Assembly: GCF_900497805.2 (NCBI RefSeq)
Contig: NW_020954626.1
Location: 984,669-1,048,668, forward strand
Reading direction: 5' to 3'
DNA: 64,000 bases
Source of the DNA: Vombatus ursinus
Taxonomy: Eukaryota; Chordata; Mammalia; Diprotodontia; Vombatidae
Each line of letters starts with the position of its first letter. Within the stretch, counting starts at the first letter, position 1. A program made the translations under genes and the position numbers. Shown in pieces: positions 54,310 through 64,000 of the stretch. The notes beneath the pieces are model-generated. The model was not told the DNA's origin. It did no database searches and saw only the letters and a list, made by a program, of their open reading frames with translations.

Positions 54310-54555
54310 CTGTACACTAACAACAATGACTAAAGATGTAGCGATGGTGACAGCAAAGGACTGGTAGTCAGTAATATGCTTCCCATCTTCACCAGCTACA
54401 TTATAAAATACACCATATGGGATGAAGAAAAGCGCGAAGGAAGTGTATACTCCATGTGCAATGCAGATGAAAAATTTACGCTTGTTGAAAAGTAGATTCA
54501 ATTGCCCAGGTCCATAGAGGTTGGGGTAGTCCAGGCTGTTCTGCTCACTCACATC
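54310..54555 (-). CDS. ATP8B4: ATP8B4 exon, seventh and eighth membrane spans
   Basis: 246 bp, 82 residues, from DVSEQNSLDYPNLYGPGQLN to SLVIVVSVQ, phase 0 at both ends. DQDVSE...YP.LY..GQ..LLFN..R FF is the conserved extension after the sixth span in P4-ATPases. FICIAHGVYTSFALFFIPYG is the seventh span, VFYNVAGEDGKHITDY an exoplasmic loop, and QSFAVTIATSLVIVVSVQ the start of the eighth. LLFNKRKFFIC and FYNVAGEDG are typical of ATP8B4 rather than its paralogues (from memory). Acceptor TTGCTTACAG and donor CAG/GTAACT fit consensus. The intron that follows is 13.4 kb and holds the large LINE cluster. Confidence 0.97.
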
Positions 54556-54944
54556 CTGTAAGCAATTAGTTGAACAAGAAATTATTTTATTGGACATAGA
54601 GTTAATAAAATGCATAGGACACTATCTTCCACTCAGTTTCTCCCAGAATATGGAGTGCCTTTTCAAATACCCACTTTTATTTTACTATCACCTGAGCTAG
54701 ACCCAGTCCAGTGAGTCAGCAGCTTCTTTGGGGATAAATGAAATACTACTGAAATAAATAACCATGAAAACGATCAGATACCCCTCTCTCAGGGTCCTAT
54801 TCAGTAGAAGGTCCCCATAATAGGTGATATTCAATCCCAGGCTGGGTAACCACTTGTCAGAGAAATTACAGAGAGAAGCCAGGCTTCTTTCTGACCTATG
54901 ATTCTAATAACTTACTGTTCTTAAACTTAATTTTGTACCTTAGA

Positions 54945-55130
54945 GACTTGTCTAGACTGGGAGTTAGGAAGACCTGGGTTCAAATCCACCTCAGACACTT
55001 TCTGTGTGGTCCTGAGCAAGTCAGAATATCTTGGAGCCTCAGTTTCCTCATCTTTAAAATGAAGAGGTATGATTCAGGGGTCTCTAAGTTCCTTATTACA
55101 ATCTTATGGTTTGAAAGAGTTAAGACAGCC
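54945..55130 (+). mobile_element. MIR-type SINE
   Basis: GACTGGGAGTTAGGAAGACC, GGTTCAAATCCACCTCAGAC, GCCTCAGTTTCCTCATCTTT, AGTTCCTTATTACAATCTTA. Confidence 0.82.
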
Positions 55131-55807
55131 TCTAACCACAGCTGATGCTTAAGTTAGGCAAGAGTTGCTAACTTACTCATTTCCTGGGCAGAGCTCCGAT
55201 AAGGACCAAAGATGTCAGTGCGAAAGGTATTTGACTTGATGAGGTAAATGCTCTTACGTTTTCCCAAATTGAGTAACAGCCATCTTTCCGAGAATCAGAT
55301 CTCTGTTATTCTTCAACTCTTTGCTGTTCTCAAATGCCAAGGAGAGGAGAGGAATATGGAAATGGCCATACTAATTCATTCACATAACTTTTCTTCATCA
55401 CTTCCCTATATTTTTAGCAGGATTCTCCCAAAAACACAGTCCATAAACTTTTTAAAAAATATATTTGGAAAATGGCTCACAAATCACTAGAAGGCCAAGT
55501 GAGAAATGAGCTCATAATGTGAAGATTTGTATTTTGCAATATTTGGCTCCAGGCCAGAATATGGGGCCCAGCAATCAGATCTAATGATATCCTGGAAAAA
55601 AAATCTGGTCTCTTCAAAAATGCTTTTGAAAAAATCATTTTTAATAAATGCATACTAATTGTACCATAGAAACTCTTGTGGCTGGCCTTGTATTTCCCCA
55701 CAGGCAAACAGATTTTGTATTTTTTTTCTCCAGGAAATATCCTGCAAATCCCTAAGAGTGCCAAGGATCCACCATTTTGGCTTTGACTCCTTCATCTCCT
55801 CTTTCAA
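55131..55807. other. ATP8B4 intron, nothing recognised
   Basis: No exon or repeat recognised; the open frames on both strands near 55477-55922 lack domains. Confidence 0.45.
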
Positions 55808-55985
55808 GCAAACAGGGGAAAGTACTGAATTTGGAGTCAAAAGACATGGGTTCAAATCTTTATCCTCTCACTTAATATCACATAAACTTCTCTGGATTTT
55901 TGTTTCTTCATCAGTAAAATGAGAGGTTTGAATTGGGTGATTTCTGAAGTCCTTTCCAACTCTAAATTTATTGTCCTATGACCGC
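55808..55985 (+). mobile_element. MIR-type SINE
   Basis: GTACTGAATTTGGAGTCAAA, CATGGGTTCAAATCTTTATC, CTTCATCAGTAAAATGAGAG, CCTTTCCAACTCTAAATTTA. Confidence 0.8.
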
Positions 55986-56385
55986 TCCCCTACCATGGCT
56001 AATCATGGTCCCAGAACTTGGTTGAGAACAATACCAAATACTCCCCTTTTGGCAGGGGACTAAGCTGGCTGAATATTCTTTAGTTAGGCTGATCAGGAAA
56101 GTTTGATTTTGGATGTTTGTCTATGCTATTCCAACCCAGTTCTAGGATTTTTCTGTCTTCTTGTGACGCTCAGAAAAGCTGAGTCTAAAAGCAAATACTC
56201 ATCTAGGGACCCTCTGAGAGTCTGAAGAGTATCTTCTACTTAGAAAAGTATGTCTGTTTCCTATCATGTTAGGATTATGTTTGTGCTTCAACCACAACAG
56301 CCAGAGTGCCTAGAGTGATATGAGCAAAAGAAAAAGGATTTATCAGGATCATCATAACCATTTAAGCACAGAGTAAAACACATAC

Positions 56386-56469
56386 CTGGTCAAAAATCCC
56401 CATGGCTAATACAGGCAGGGATGTATAGACAATATTGAAGAGGGTGATGAACCACTGATCATAAACAGT
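56386..56469 (-). CDS. ATP8B4: ATP8B4 exon, sixth membrane span
   Basis: 84 bp, 28 residues: [20 protein letters not shown] and LAMGIFDQ, phase 0 at both ends. [21 protein letters not shown] across this junction is one of the strongest signatures of P4-ATPases (flippases), in and after the sixth membrane span. ATP8B4 moves phospholipid from the outer to the inner leaflet with ATP, very likely with the CDC50 subunit TMEM30A, as known for the family. Too short for an open-frame screen, it was found from splice-site context: CTTTTTAG before ACTGTT and CAG/GTATGT after. The catalytic domains and earlier spans lie in exons beyond 64000. Confidence 0.95.
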
Positions 56470-56799
56470 CTAAAAAGAAAAGGAAATATTCAGTACAAAA
56501 AAACACCCAACTCAACAATGGCTAAGTTACCTATTGTTTGTCTCATGTGCTGAAGAAACATGGTATCCTAGACAAAATTACAACTGAAATTTCCTCCCAA
56601 ATGTGGTCTCCCAAATTGGCTAGTGACTCACAATGAGCCTGATTCTCTGACTCATGGTTAAAGAATGGGTTTATGTAAATCTTCAGATACTACTTTCTCT
56701 TGGCATATGAAAGCAACAACTCTTTCCCTACCCTATGAGCCCTTAGTCATGGCCTAAAATAAGAAGAGGAGTTGAAATTAACAAATAACTAATAATGAC

Positions 56800-57000
56800 A
56801 ACAGCAACAACATCAATAGCATTTTAAGGATTAAAAACTATTTTCTTCATAACTCTGTGAGGTAGGGTAGGTGGCATAGTTGTTACTGTCCCCACCTTAC
56901 AGATGATGAAACTGAGGCACAAAAAGTTTAAAGGACTAGCCTAGGGTCCCACAGTTGGTAAGTGACAAGATCAAGATTTGGATTTAGATCTTCTGATGTA
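56800..57000 (-). mobile_element. SINE, reverse copy
   Basis: CTCTGTGAGGTAGGGTAGGT, CTTACAGATGATGAAACTGA, CAGTTGGTAAGTGACAAGAT. Confidence 0.75.
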
Positions 57001-57264
57001 AGGACAAGAGCCTTTTCCTCAAAAACAACAAATAAACCAAAAATAGTATTATTGTCCACTTGTAGAACATTTCCCAAAGTGCTTAAAATGATCCTTATGA
57101 GAACACATGAGGTAAAACAAAGCAAGTATTGTTAGCTCCATTTTACCGAGTAGAAAAACTCACCTACCTGAGGTGAATAATATGCCACCAAACCCTCACA
57201 GAGTAATCATCAGGAAAGTACTCTGTCAACTTTTAAATGCTGTAGCATTTAGGATTATTATGAT

Positions 57265-57640
57265 TTAGGATCATAGGGTTTTAAATATGGAAGGGACTTT
57301 AGAGGTCAGTCCCATTTTATGGATGAAGAAACTGACAACATAGATAGGAAGTGACTTGCCCAGTGTCACAGAGGTAGTAGATGGAACTCAAACTAGGAAT
57401 TCAAACTAGGGTTTGAATCTAGGCTTTTTGAATCCAAATCAATTCTTTTTTATACTTTGTCATACTAGTTTCTCCATATCACTGCTGACTTGTAATTGTG
57501 TATGATTATGATGTTCCCTATAATCAGCTCCCATTTTAGATTACAAACTACTTGAGGGCAGAGATTAGCTTATTTCATTTTTGTATCTCCAATATCTAGC
57601 ACACAGTAGGCACTTAAATATTTCTTGGATTTAATTGAAT
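57265..57640. mobile_element. MIR-type fragment then L2 3' end
   Basis: 57265-57440: GGATCATAGGGTTTTAAATA, GGATGAAGAAACTGACAACA, GACTTGCCCAGTGTCACAGA. 57470-57640 (+): ACTACTTGAGGGCAGAGATT, TTTTGTATCTCCAATATCTA, GCACACAGTAGGCACTTAAA, the L2 terminus. Confidence 0.72.
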
Positions 57641-57837
57641 TGTATTTTCCCTAAAGTGAAGTATGGAAAAGATAAGAAAGAAACTAATTAAACTGAAGTC
57701 TTGCACATTTAAAGTTCTATTTTTCAGTTTATTATTGCCCCCTTGACAATTGGAAGGTGTCATAGTTTGCTTCAGAATTAAGTGGATCGGCCTAATCAAC
57801 CTGCAAAGGACAATCAAAAGGGGGAAGGGAATAAGCA

Positions 57838-58080
57838 CATCACACCTACTAGGTGCTATTTTGTTTAACAGTGTTTTACAAATATTGTCTCATTTGATCC
57901 TCACAACACGGTGAAGTAGGTGCTACTATTATCCCCATTTTACAGTTGAGGAAACTGAGGCAAACAGAGGTTCAGTGACTTGCCCAGGGTGACATAGCCA
58001 GTAAGTGTCTGAAGCCAAATTTGAATTCAGGTCTTATTGACACCAGGCTCAGTGCTCCAGCCACTGTTTCACCAGCTAAG
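57838..58080 (-). mobile_element. tRNA-derived SINE
   Basis: TTTTACAAATATTGTCTCAT, TCCTCACAACACGGTGAAGT, CAGTTGAGGAAACTGAGGCA, GACTTGCCCAGGGTGACATA, CAGCCACTGTTTCACC. Confidence 0.88.
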
Positions 58081-58116
58081 CAGACTATCAGTTGAGACAG
58101 ATGATATAGTACAGTG

Positions 58117-58230
58117 CAGGGGTGGGGAACCTGCAGCCTTGACGTCACATGTAGCCCTCTAGGTCCTCAAGTGTGGCCCTTTGACTGAATCCAAACTTGT
58201 GTTTCAGTTGGGCGAAATCTTCCAGAAACC
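58117..58230 (+). mobile_element. hAT-type element end (Charlie-like)
   Basis: CAGGGGTGGGGAACCTGCAG, CACATGTAGCCCTCTAGGTC, CTCAAGTGTGGCCCTTTGAC and TGAATCCAAACTTGTGTTTC form the left end of a known type of marsupial hAT element. No inverted right end is seen nearby, so this is a fragment. Confidence 0.65.
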
Positions 58231-58744
58231 ACTGAAATCAGCAATTGGTAAACATTTCGTCTGCTTACACTTAAGGCTCTTTCTCTAGACCAAATAACAG
58301 GGCACATTCCTTCATAAAAACCAACTCGCCTTAGGACAGGATGGGAGTCCTGGTGGTTAAAATTTTTGAAATCTCTGTCAATCTTTCTAGGCCTATAGAA
58401 ACAGCAAACAGCAGCATCTCTTAGTGAAAGGACCCTAGATACTTCTTATCCCCTTCATTTGGGTTGCCAAGGCCAGACACAAGAGGCTATCTTCTCTTTG
58501 TTATTTTGTCTATGATTAAGATAAGCTGCTAATTGGTGAACAGTGCTTTCTGGGTTATGACCACATAGTCCAAATAACTAGACTTCCCACAAATGTAGTT
58601 AACTGAGGGAAAAAGGGCTAAATCCAGTTATCTTTTATAAAAATAAAACTCAATTAATAGGTTAAGCATAAATATTTCCTAATCTTATTATTAAATTTGT
58701 AAACTGTGAGGACCCTCATAATAGACAAAAATATAAACTGATTC
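58231..58744. other. Upstream ATP8B4 intron, nothing recognised
   Basis: May include more of the hAT element, but no matching end is found. No exon. Confidence 0.45.
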
Positions 58745-59045
58745 TCAGTCCTATGTCAGTCAATAAATATTTATTAAGCACCTACCATGTGCCTGGCATA
58801 GTGCTAAATGCTGGAGATACAACGAAAGACAAAAAATCGTCCCTGTTCTCAAGCAGCTCACAGTCTACATGCAAATAACTACGTACTAATACACTATATA
58901 CATGATAAACTGGAGACAATCAACAGAGGGAAGGTATTTGCATTATGGGAGATCAGGAAGGGCTTCCTGGAGAAGGAGGTAACATTGTAGCTGGGACTTG
59001 AAGGATGCCAGGAAAACCAGGAGGTAAAGATGAGGAGGGAGAGAA
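58745..59045 (+). mobile_element. Old interspersed repeat, best 5' copy
   Basis: GTCAATAAATATTTATTAAG, CACCTACCATGTGCCTGGCA, GTTCTCAAGCAGCTCACAGT, GATAAACTGGAGACAATCAA, GAAGGGCTTCCTGGAGAAGG, GGACTTGAAGGATGCCAGG: the longest continuous copy in the window, used here as reference for the others. Confidence 0.7.
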
Positions 59046-60373
59046 TTCAGTCAATGAAAATGTGTTTGGGAAAATGTCTTAGATGGTAGAAGCAACAGTT
59101 ACAGAGTGGTAAAAAAAAAAAGGGGTGGGGAAGAGAGAGCTAAGCATTACATATTTCTTGAACTATCTCTAAACATTAAGCATTATTTGAACCACATCCT
59201 TTTTGCCATTTCCATAGGAACCACTTTGGGCAAGTCATATAGTAAGAATGAGAGACCATACAAGGAAGTATCAGGGACCCATGACAATATCTTTTGAATT
59301 TTATCTTATTTTTAATTTATGGAATAAAACAAGCATTTCTATAACATAGTATAGCAAAAAAGATGATTACCCATGAAACTGCAAATCTACTATGTATGAC
59401 TTGCTATTCCTTTTAAATATACAACAGTTATCATGTAAATTTCTTTTTTTCCTTTTTTTCTCTTCCCTCCCCCATCCCACCCTATAGATAGCCACCATTA
59501 GACACAAATAGGTGTATATATATATATATATGTGTGTGTGTGTGCGTGTGTGTGTATGTGTGTGTGCATACACACACACATACATATATACCTATATATA
59601 CACATATATATGTAAAATTATTCTATACATACTTCTATTTATCAGTTCTTTCTCTGGATACAGATAGCATCTTTCTTCATATGTCCTTTAGAATGAATTT
59701 GGATATTTATAATGGTATAGAATATATAATAATATATTTATAACACTATAATAGACCCATGAGATATTAAAAGAAGCAGAGGGAGGTCTCCAATATTTTG
59801 GGTGGGTCCTCTGTGAAGGATTTATAGAAACACATGGTCGAGAATTGCATAGGATGAGAAGATCTGGACAGGTTTCAATCAGTAGCAGTGAAGGGAATAA
59901 CCTACTGATGAGATCACTGATCCACTTAAGTATTTAAGAACCATAAGAATAAGATTTAAAGGAAAACAACTAAATTGATGCAATTAGGTACTCTTGCCAC
60001 TAATCTTTATATATCATCAATCATTCTTAAACTAAACTGGTCTCCCCGCTCCTGCCCCAGGTTTGAGTGGAACGAATTTACTCTTAATTGTTGAAGAGTC
60101 AAAATCTTTCCAGAATGTGTATATGTAGAGTACATTTGGAGGTTCAGCGTTCAATCAGGTGTGAAAACCTCTGCAGCCTTTGTTCTACAAAGTAAGAGAT
60201 CTCTCCCTATAGTATCTTCTTGTAACTTGTTGAAGCCAAGTCTCCTTCATTTGCATTTCGAAAAAAACCCAAGTAAGCAGAACAAGGCAGCTGGGTGATG
60301 CATCTGGTCGCTGTGAAAACTGTGGTTTTCTTTTTCTCCTGTTTGAAAAAGGTTTCTTCTATCTGTCTGTCTA
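59046..60373. other. Upstream ATP8B4 intron with TA/TG/CA microsatellite
   Basis: (TA)n then (TG)n then (CA)n then (TA)n at about 59511-59612; otherwise nothing recognised. The tyrosine- and histidine-rich frames from it are artefacts. Confidence 0.5.
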
Positions 60374-60389
60374 CACTTATTTTCTATTT

Positions 60390-60539
60390 TGTTTTTGTGT
60401 TTTAGGCAATTGGGGTTAAGTGATTTGCCCAGGGTCACACAGCTAGTAAGTGTCAAGTGTTTGGTCTGAGGCCACATTTGAACTCAGTTCCTCCTGACTT
60501 TAGGGCCAGTGTTCTATCCACTGCACCACCTAGCTGCTC
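60390..60539 (-). mobile_element. Short WSINE1/WALLSI-like SINE, well preserved
   Basis: TTTTAGGCAATTGGGGTTAA, GATTTGCCCAGGGTCACACA, CATTTGAACTCAGTTCCTCC, CTGCACCACCTAGCTGCTCC. A perfect 16-bp duplication CACTTATTTTCTATTT lies at 60374-60389 and 60540-60555 (the last SINE base may belong to either). Confidence 0.95.
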
Positions 60540-60687
60540 CACTTATTTTCTATTTGAAAAGGTTTCCTTCATTCCTATGCTGGTACTTCTCTTGCAAACA
60601 ATTGGTCTCCTTTAATAACTATCTCCTATGAAATTAGCCTACTCTGCATAAGTGTCCTTTCTAAATAATAATAGCTTGCTTTTATTA

Positions 60688-60930
60688 TGGTGGCACAGTG
60701 GATAGAGTGCAGGGGCTAGAGTCAGGGGGACTCATCTTCCTGAGTTCAAATCTGGCCTCAGATACTTACTAGCTGTGTGACCCTGGGCAAGTCACTTAAC
60801 TCTGTTTGCCTCAGTTTCCTCATATATTAAATGAAGTGGAGAAGGAAATGGCAAAGCATTCCAGTATCTTTGCCAAGAAAACCCCAAATGGGGTCATGAA
60901 GAGTCAGATACAACTGAAAAAACAACTGAA
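60688..60930 (+). mobile_element. tRNA-derived marsupial SINE, long form
   Basis: GGTGGCACAGTGGATAGAGT, CATCTTCCTGAGTTCAAATC, GTGACCCTGGGCAAGTCACT, GAGAAGGAAATGGCAAAGCA, CCAAGAAAACCCCAAATGGG, GAGTCAGATACAACTG. Among the best-preserved long copies here. Confidence 0.95.
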
Positions 60931-61505
60931 TGACTTTTAAAAAATACATTTAATTTGAATTTACTGTGATTTCTAAATTGATACAAAGTAGTTTGGTTTC
61001 TCCCCAGAGGCCCTTAATGCCACTTGACCAGATGAATTTTTAGGCCAGGCGGAATGTCCACTTCATCCCTAGTTTTGCTCTATGATTTAGAGGAAAGCTA
61101 TATCATAACAACTTTTTTTCCCTTAGGAATCATATGTCATTTAGGAAAAGCATATTGTGGAATAAAGATGAGGTGCTTAGCTACAGCACATCTGTTATTT
61201 ATTTGCGTAATTAGCAGTAATACACTAGCAAAATCCAGGAGGAATGATCCAGAGCTTAACAGAGAACTCTCTTCTTCCTGGGTTTTCTACAAACCACATC
61301 TGTAAAGAGATCTGGAGATCAATGAGCCCAGGGTGGGACTGGATTACAGGTAACCCAAATCAATGAAGTCATCAAAGCTTTGAGGTTAGTTTCACTATTT
61401 CATGTCACTTTCCAAACTTTTCATTGTGATTTTTCTTATATTGTTTGACATCACCAAAGTTTTTATGCCTTGACAAGATAATTGTTTCCATATCAGAGCA
61501 AGATT

Positions 61506-61542
<37 letters not shown>

Positions 61543-62281
61543 ACCCAGCCCTGTATCTCATTGACAATGATAAATTGTCATCAGATAATCTCATTTCAGA
61601 AGTACACAGTGCCAGTAGTTGCATAGTTTCATACATAGATTTCCTAAATAAGGCCTCAACCAATTTCTTGGCACAGTCCTTGGGGGGGGATAGCTCATCT
61701 TTATTAAGAAGCTTGAGGGCACAGGGTGCTTTTAAAATAAATCAAACCCATAAATAGTGAACAAGAGTCCACAGTGGACTTTGTCAGAATCACGAGAGGC
61801 TACAACAGTCCATGAGGGTGAGGCATGCACCTTAAAAGGATCCATGGTTTGGTCTAGAGACTTATCTGACATTTATCCAAACCCCTCTGGTCTGGAAATC
61901 TGGCTGGAAATCTCATGAGGTCAGATTATATTTTACTTTGTCTCATCAATGGGAGTGTGGTTGGAGTGTTTGAGGGCAGAAATTGGCCCCAAGTTTCCAG
62001 ATACTACAAGGTTGCTTGTGCAGAGCCAAGCCTGAGCTTTCTCAATGCCCAAACTATGGGGGAGACAGACCCCAAGGGCATCGATCCATTGTAGGACATT
62101 TCCTTCCCTTTTTACAGACATATCATAATAGCTTTCCCCACACGTTGCTATTTTTGATTCCATGTTTAAAAAAAAATAACAAAAAACAAAACAAACAAAT
62201 ACTAGAGAGGTGGGGAAGTCAAAAACATGTTGACATTATAGTTTCCATTTTTCAGCTTAATCAAGAGTTGTGGTAACTTAG
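60931..62281. other. Upstream ATP8B4 intron with (CA)n
   Basis: (CA)n at about 61508-61541; otherwise no exon or repeat is recognised. I searched the reverse strand for the preceding ATP8B4 exon and did not find it. Confidence 0.5.
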
Positions 62282-62690
62282 CATGGTGTACCAAAAAGAA
62301 CATCAAAGCAGAAGTCAAGAGTCTCGGATTCTAATCCCAAACCCTACTAGCAGCTAGCTCTATGACCTTGCATCATAGATGATACTTTCTAATGATACAT
62401 ATAAAGGATCGTAGAATCAAAGATAATAGGGACCTTAGAGGCCATTCAATCCAGCCGATTCATTTTTTAGAGGAAGAAACCGAGGACAAAGGGGTAAGTA
62501 TTTGCCCAGGGTCACAAAAGAAGAACCTGAATCTATGTCTTCCCGACTGAAAATTCAGTGAAAATCCATTACTCAGTATTGCCTCTCTGTTAACCAGTTT
62601 CCACATCTATAAAATGGGGGGGGGGGGCAGACTAGATGATCTCAAATATTTCATCTAGCTTTAACATGAAATGATTTTATGATTCTAACC
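62282..62690 (+). mobile_element. MIR-type SINE split by another MIR-type unit
   Basis: Left part 62282-62400 (GCATGGTGTACCAAAAAGAA, GATTCTAATCCCAAACCC, GCTCTATGACCTTGCATC) and right part 62593-62690 (CCAGTTTCCACATCTATAAA, AGACTAGATGATCTCAAATA, TTTTATGATTC) flank a unit at about 62405-62590 (GATCGTAGAATCAAAGATAA, GGCCATTCAATCCAGCC, TTTGCCCAGGGTCACAAAAG). A 12-G run sits at about 62617-62628. Confidence 0.68.
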
Positions 62691-64000
62691 CAGTTAGACG
62701 TAGTGGTCATTCATCCTGGATCCTTTTTTACCTCTATTTGGCAAGAATGCTCAACAGAAAGTCTTCTGTGGATTCTTCTCCTTTTACCCTTCATACCCCC
62801 AAAAGTAAAAGAGTATCTACAGAATGATGCCCCACAAGTCAATTACTGGAAACCAAATGTCCACAGCCCATAACGCATCACCATCCAGCTGAGCTCTTCT
62901 AGTTGCCTTGGCTCCAGGAAACAGACAGCAACCCCACTCCAAGGACCATCTTCTCAGAGGCTTGCATGCCACAATCACACAAGCACATTTCAGGAATTCA
63001 CATCTGCAGGAGCCCACCTACAAGGCCAGGCTCTTGGCTGGGATGTTCTGGAGCCCAGCATCAAAGAACAATGGCCAGTGCTCAAATTCAGCAGGACTAA
63101 AGAGGCAGTCCAAGGTAGTAAAGAAATACCACATGCCACTTCGTTAAGTAATTAAACCGCTCTTTTTAAAGTCAACATTGGGTCTTTTTTTTTTTTTTAA
63201 GCACATTCTGTTTACATTCGTTCCAATGTTTTTCAGCAGCAATGTGGGTTACCTCAAAGCAATTTGTTGAAAAGCACATGAAAGAAATATTTACTGTAGG
63301 TGTTTATGAATCATGGTGGGTTTTTTGTAGGTTTGGTCTATTGTTCCGTAACGGACCCTGCCAAATGGCTATTCTAATAATAAGCTCACTTGAAAAAAGG
63401 AAACTAGAACTGAGAAACAAAAGAAAAGGGTAATCATAGCATTGTTTGATATCCCTTGACATTCTGAGGCTGCAGCCATGGAGTTCCAACTCCGATGTGC
63501 TCAGTTCTCAGATTGCATGTGTAAGAACTCTCAGGATCATACAGCAAAAGTGACTGAGAATTGAAACTGAGACTACCCAAGAAGGGCCTCTAAACAGATG
63601 CTTATTATTAACCAATCTGCTGGAGCTTGCAGCTTTCCTTACTACGAGCTCCATTTTGTCATGGGGCTTTCAACTCCACCGAAGAAACTTGGTAGATGGA
63701 TGGCAGAAGGTAGAAAAAAAGGGGATTATGCTGAAATTTTGTAGAGAGGATAAGTACATAGACTGCTGACACTAATTAATTGGATAGGAAGAAAGTAGTG
63801 CTCTAGTGGGCTCAAGGGACCCCAAAAGCCTAGTTACAAAGCATATTGCTATGTTCTCCAAAGCTAATAAGATCAATTTACTTTCATTAGAAAGAAAATG
63901 TGAAAAAAAAAGAAAATGTTACCATAAAAATGTCCTTCATCAAAGACCACTCCTCTCTTCTAAGTGTCTTCACTCTTTTCTCTTCCTTCCCTTATATAGT
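62691..64000. other. Upstream ATP8B4 intron, nothing recognised
   Basis: Overlapping open frames at 62817-63147 on both strands and 63242-63489 have no known domain or splice context. A poly-T run lies at 63185-63199. Confidence 0.45.

Noticed and set aside
59367-59743. Frames rich in Tyr, Thr, His, Val and Cys
   Set aside because: Products of the TA/TG/CA microsatellite at 59.5 kb.
681-60930. tRNA-like A and B boxes in many places
   Set aside because: They are the heads of tRNA-derived SINEs; no complete cloverleaf with acceptor stem was found, so no tRNA gene is called.
62817-63147. Overlapping open frames of 65-79 residues on both strands
   Set aside because: No domain, no splice sites in ATP8B4 phase, and different frames give unrelated peptides.
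1-64000. Recurring 20-bp words that could suggest a CRISPR array
   Set aside because: The repeated words belong to dispersed SINEs at irregular distances and in both directions; this is animal nuclear DNA.
56470-64000. Search for the preceding ATP8B4 exon (segment ending near GFFCGFSAQ)
   Set aside because: No reverse-strand stretch encoding it with a donor site was found; the exon probably lies beyond the window.
1-64000. Endogenous retrovirus or other capsid-bearing element
   Set aside because: No paired long terminal repeats or recognisable gag, pol or env segments were seen; the coding remnants present fit LINEs.

Overview
The window looks like nuclear DNA of a marsupial, most likely an Australian one. 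It is AT-rich and crowded with the tRNA-derived SINEs typical of marsupials (A/B-box head, a segment reading AGTCACTTAAC, some with a poly-A tail), with HAL1 (half-L1) elements, L1, L2, CR1/L3 and RTE LINE pieces, hAT-type MITEs and many microsatellites. The species cannot be fixed from the sequence; the subfamily assignments and the Australian origin are inference. No bacterial-style gene, rRNA, tRNA gene or CRISPR array is present, and I recognise no retroviral remains.

The only protein-coding gene I can support is the 3' part of ATP8B4, a P4-ATPase phospholipid flippase, on the minus strand. Five exons are visible, in transcript order 56386-56469, 54310-54555, 40726-40864, 37033-37163 and 34144-34422. 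They have consistent splice sites, keep the reading frame (phases 0, 0, 1, 0) and together encode about 292 C-terminal residues: the last five membrane spans and the regulatory cytosolic tail, ending in VKL and TGA. The earlier exons (P-type ATPase core) lie beyond 64000. The 3' UTR probably runs down to about 32.2 kb, but the poly-A site is not proven.

Layout: 1-32 kb is intergenic and repeat-dense. It holds a target-site-flanked HAL1 (1352-4279), a reverse-strand L1 (8663-10247), nested SINE/L1/L2/CR1 insertions, an unassigned repeat seen three times (13.8, 17.0 and 21.3 kb), a 370-bp GA-only tract (28.4 kb) and a nearly repeat-free 1.9-kb stretch (26.45-28.38 kb). From 32 to 57 kb lies the ATP8B4 3' end with its introns. 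The 13.4-kb intron (40865-54309) holds an old L1 (about 42880-47930) carrying a second HAL1 and a later L1 tail inside it, then a long L2 copy with recognisable reverse transcriptase motifs, then a cluster of hAT MITEs. From 56.5 to 64 kb is upstream intron sequence with more SINEs and microsatellites.

The most useful observations are structural: many insertions can be read with their target-site duplications, which gives a relative order of events; one SINE sits within about 20-30 bp of an ATP8B4 donor splice site; and one repeat could not be assigned to any family. I did not find a convincing new biological system.
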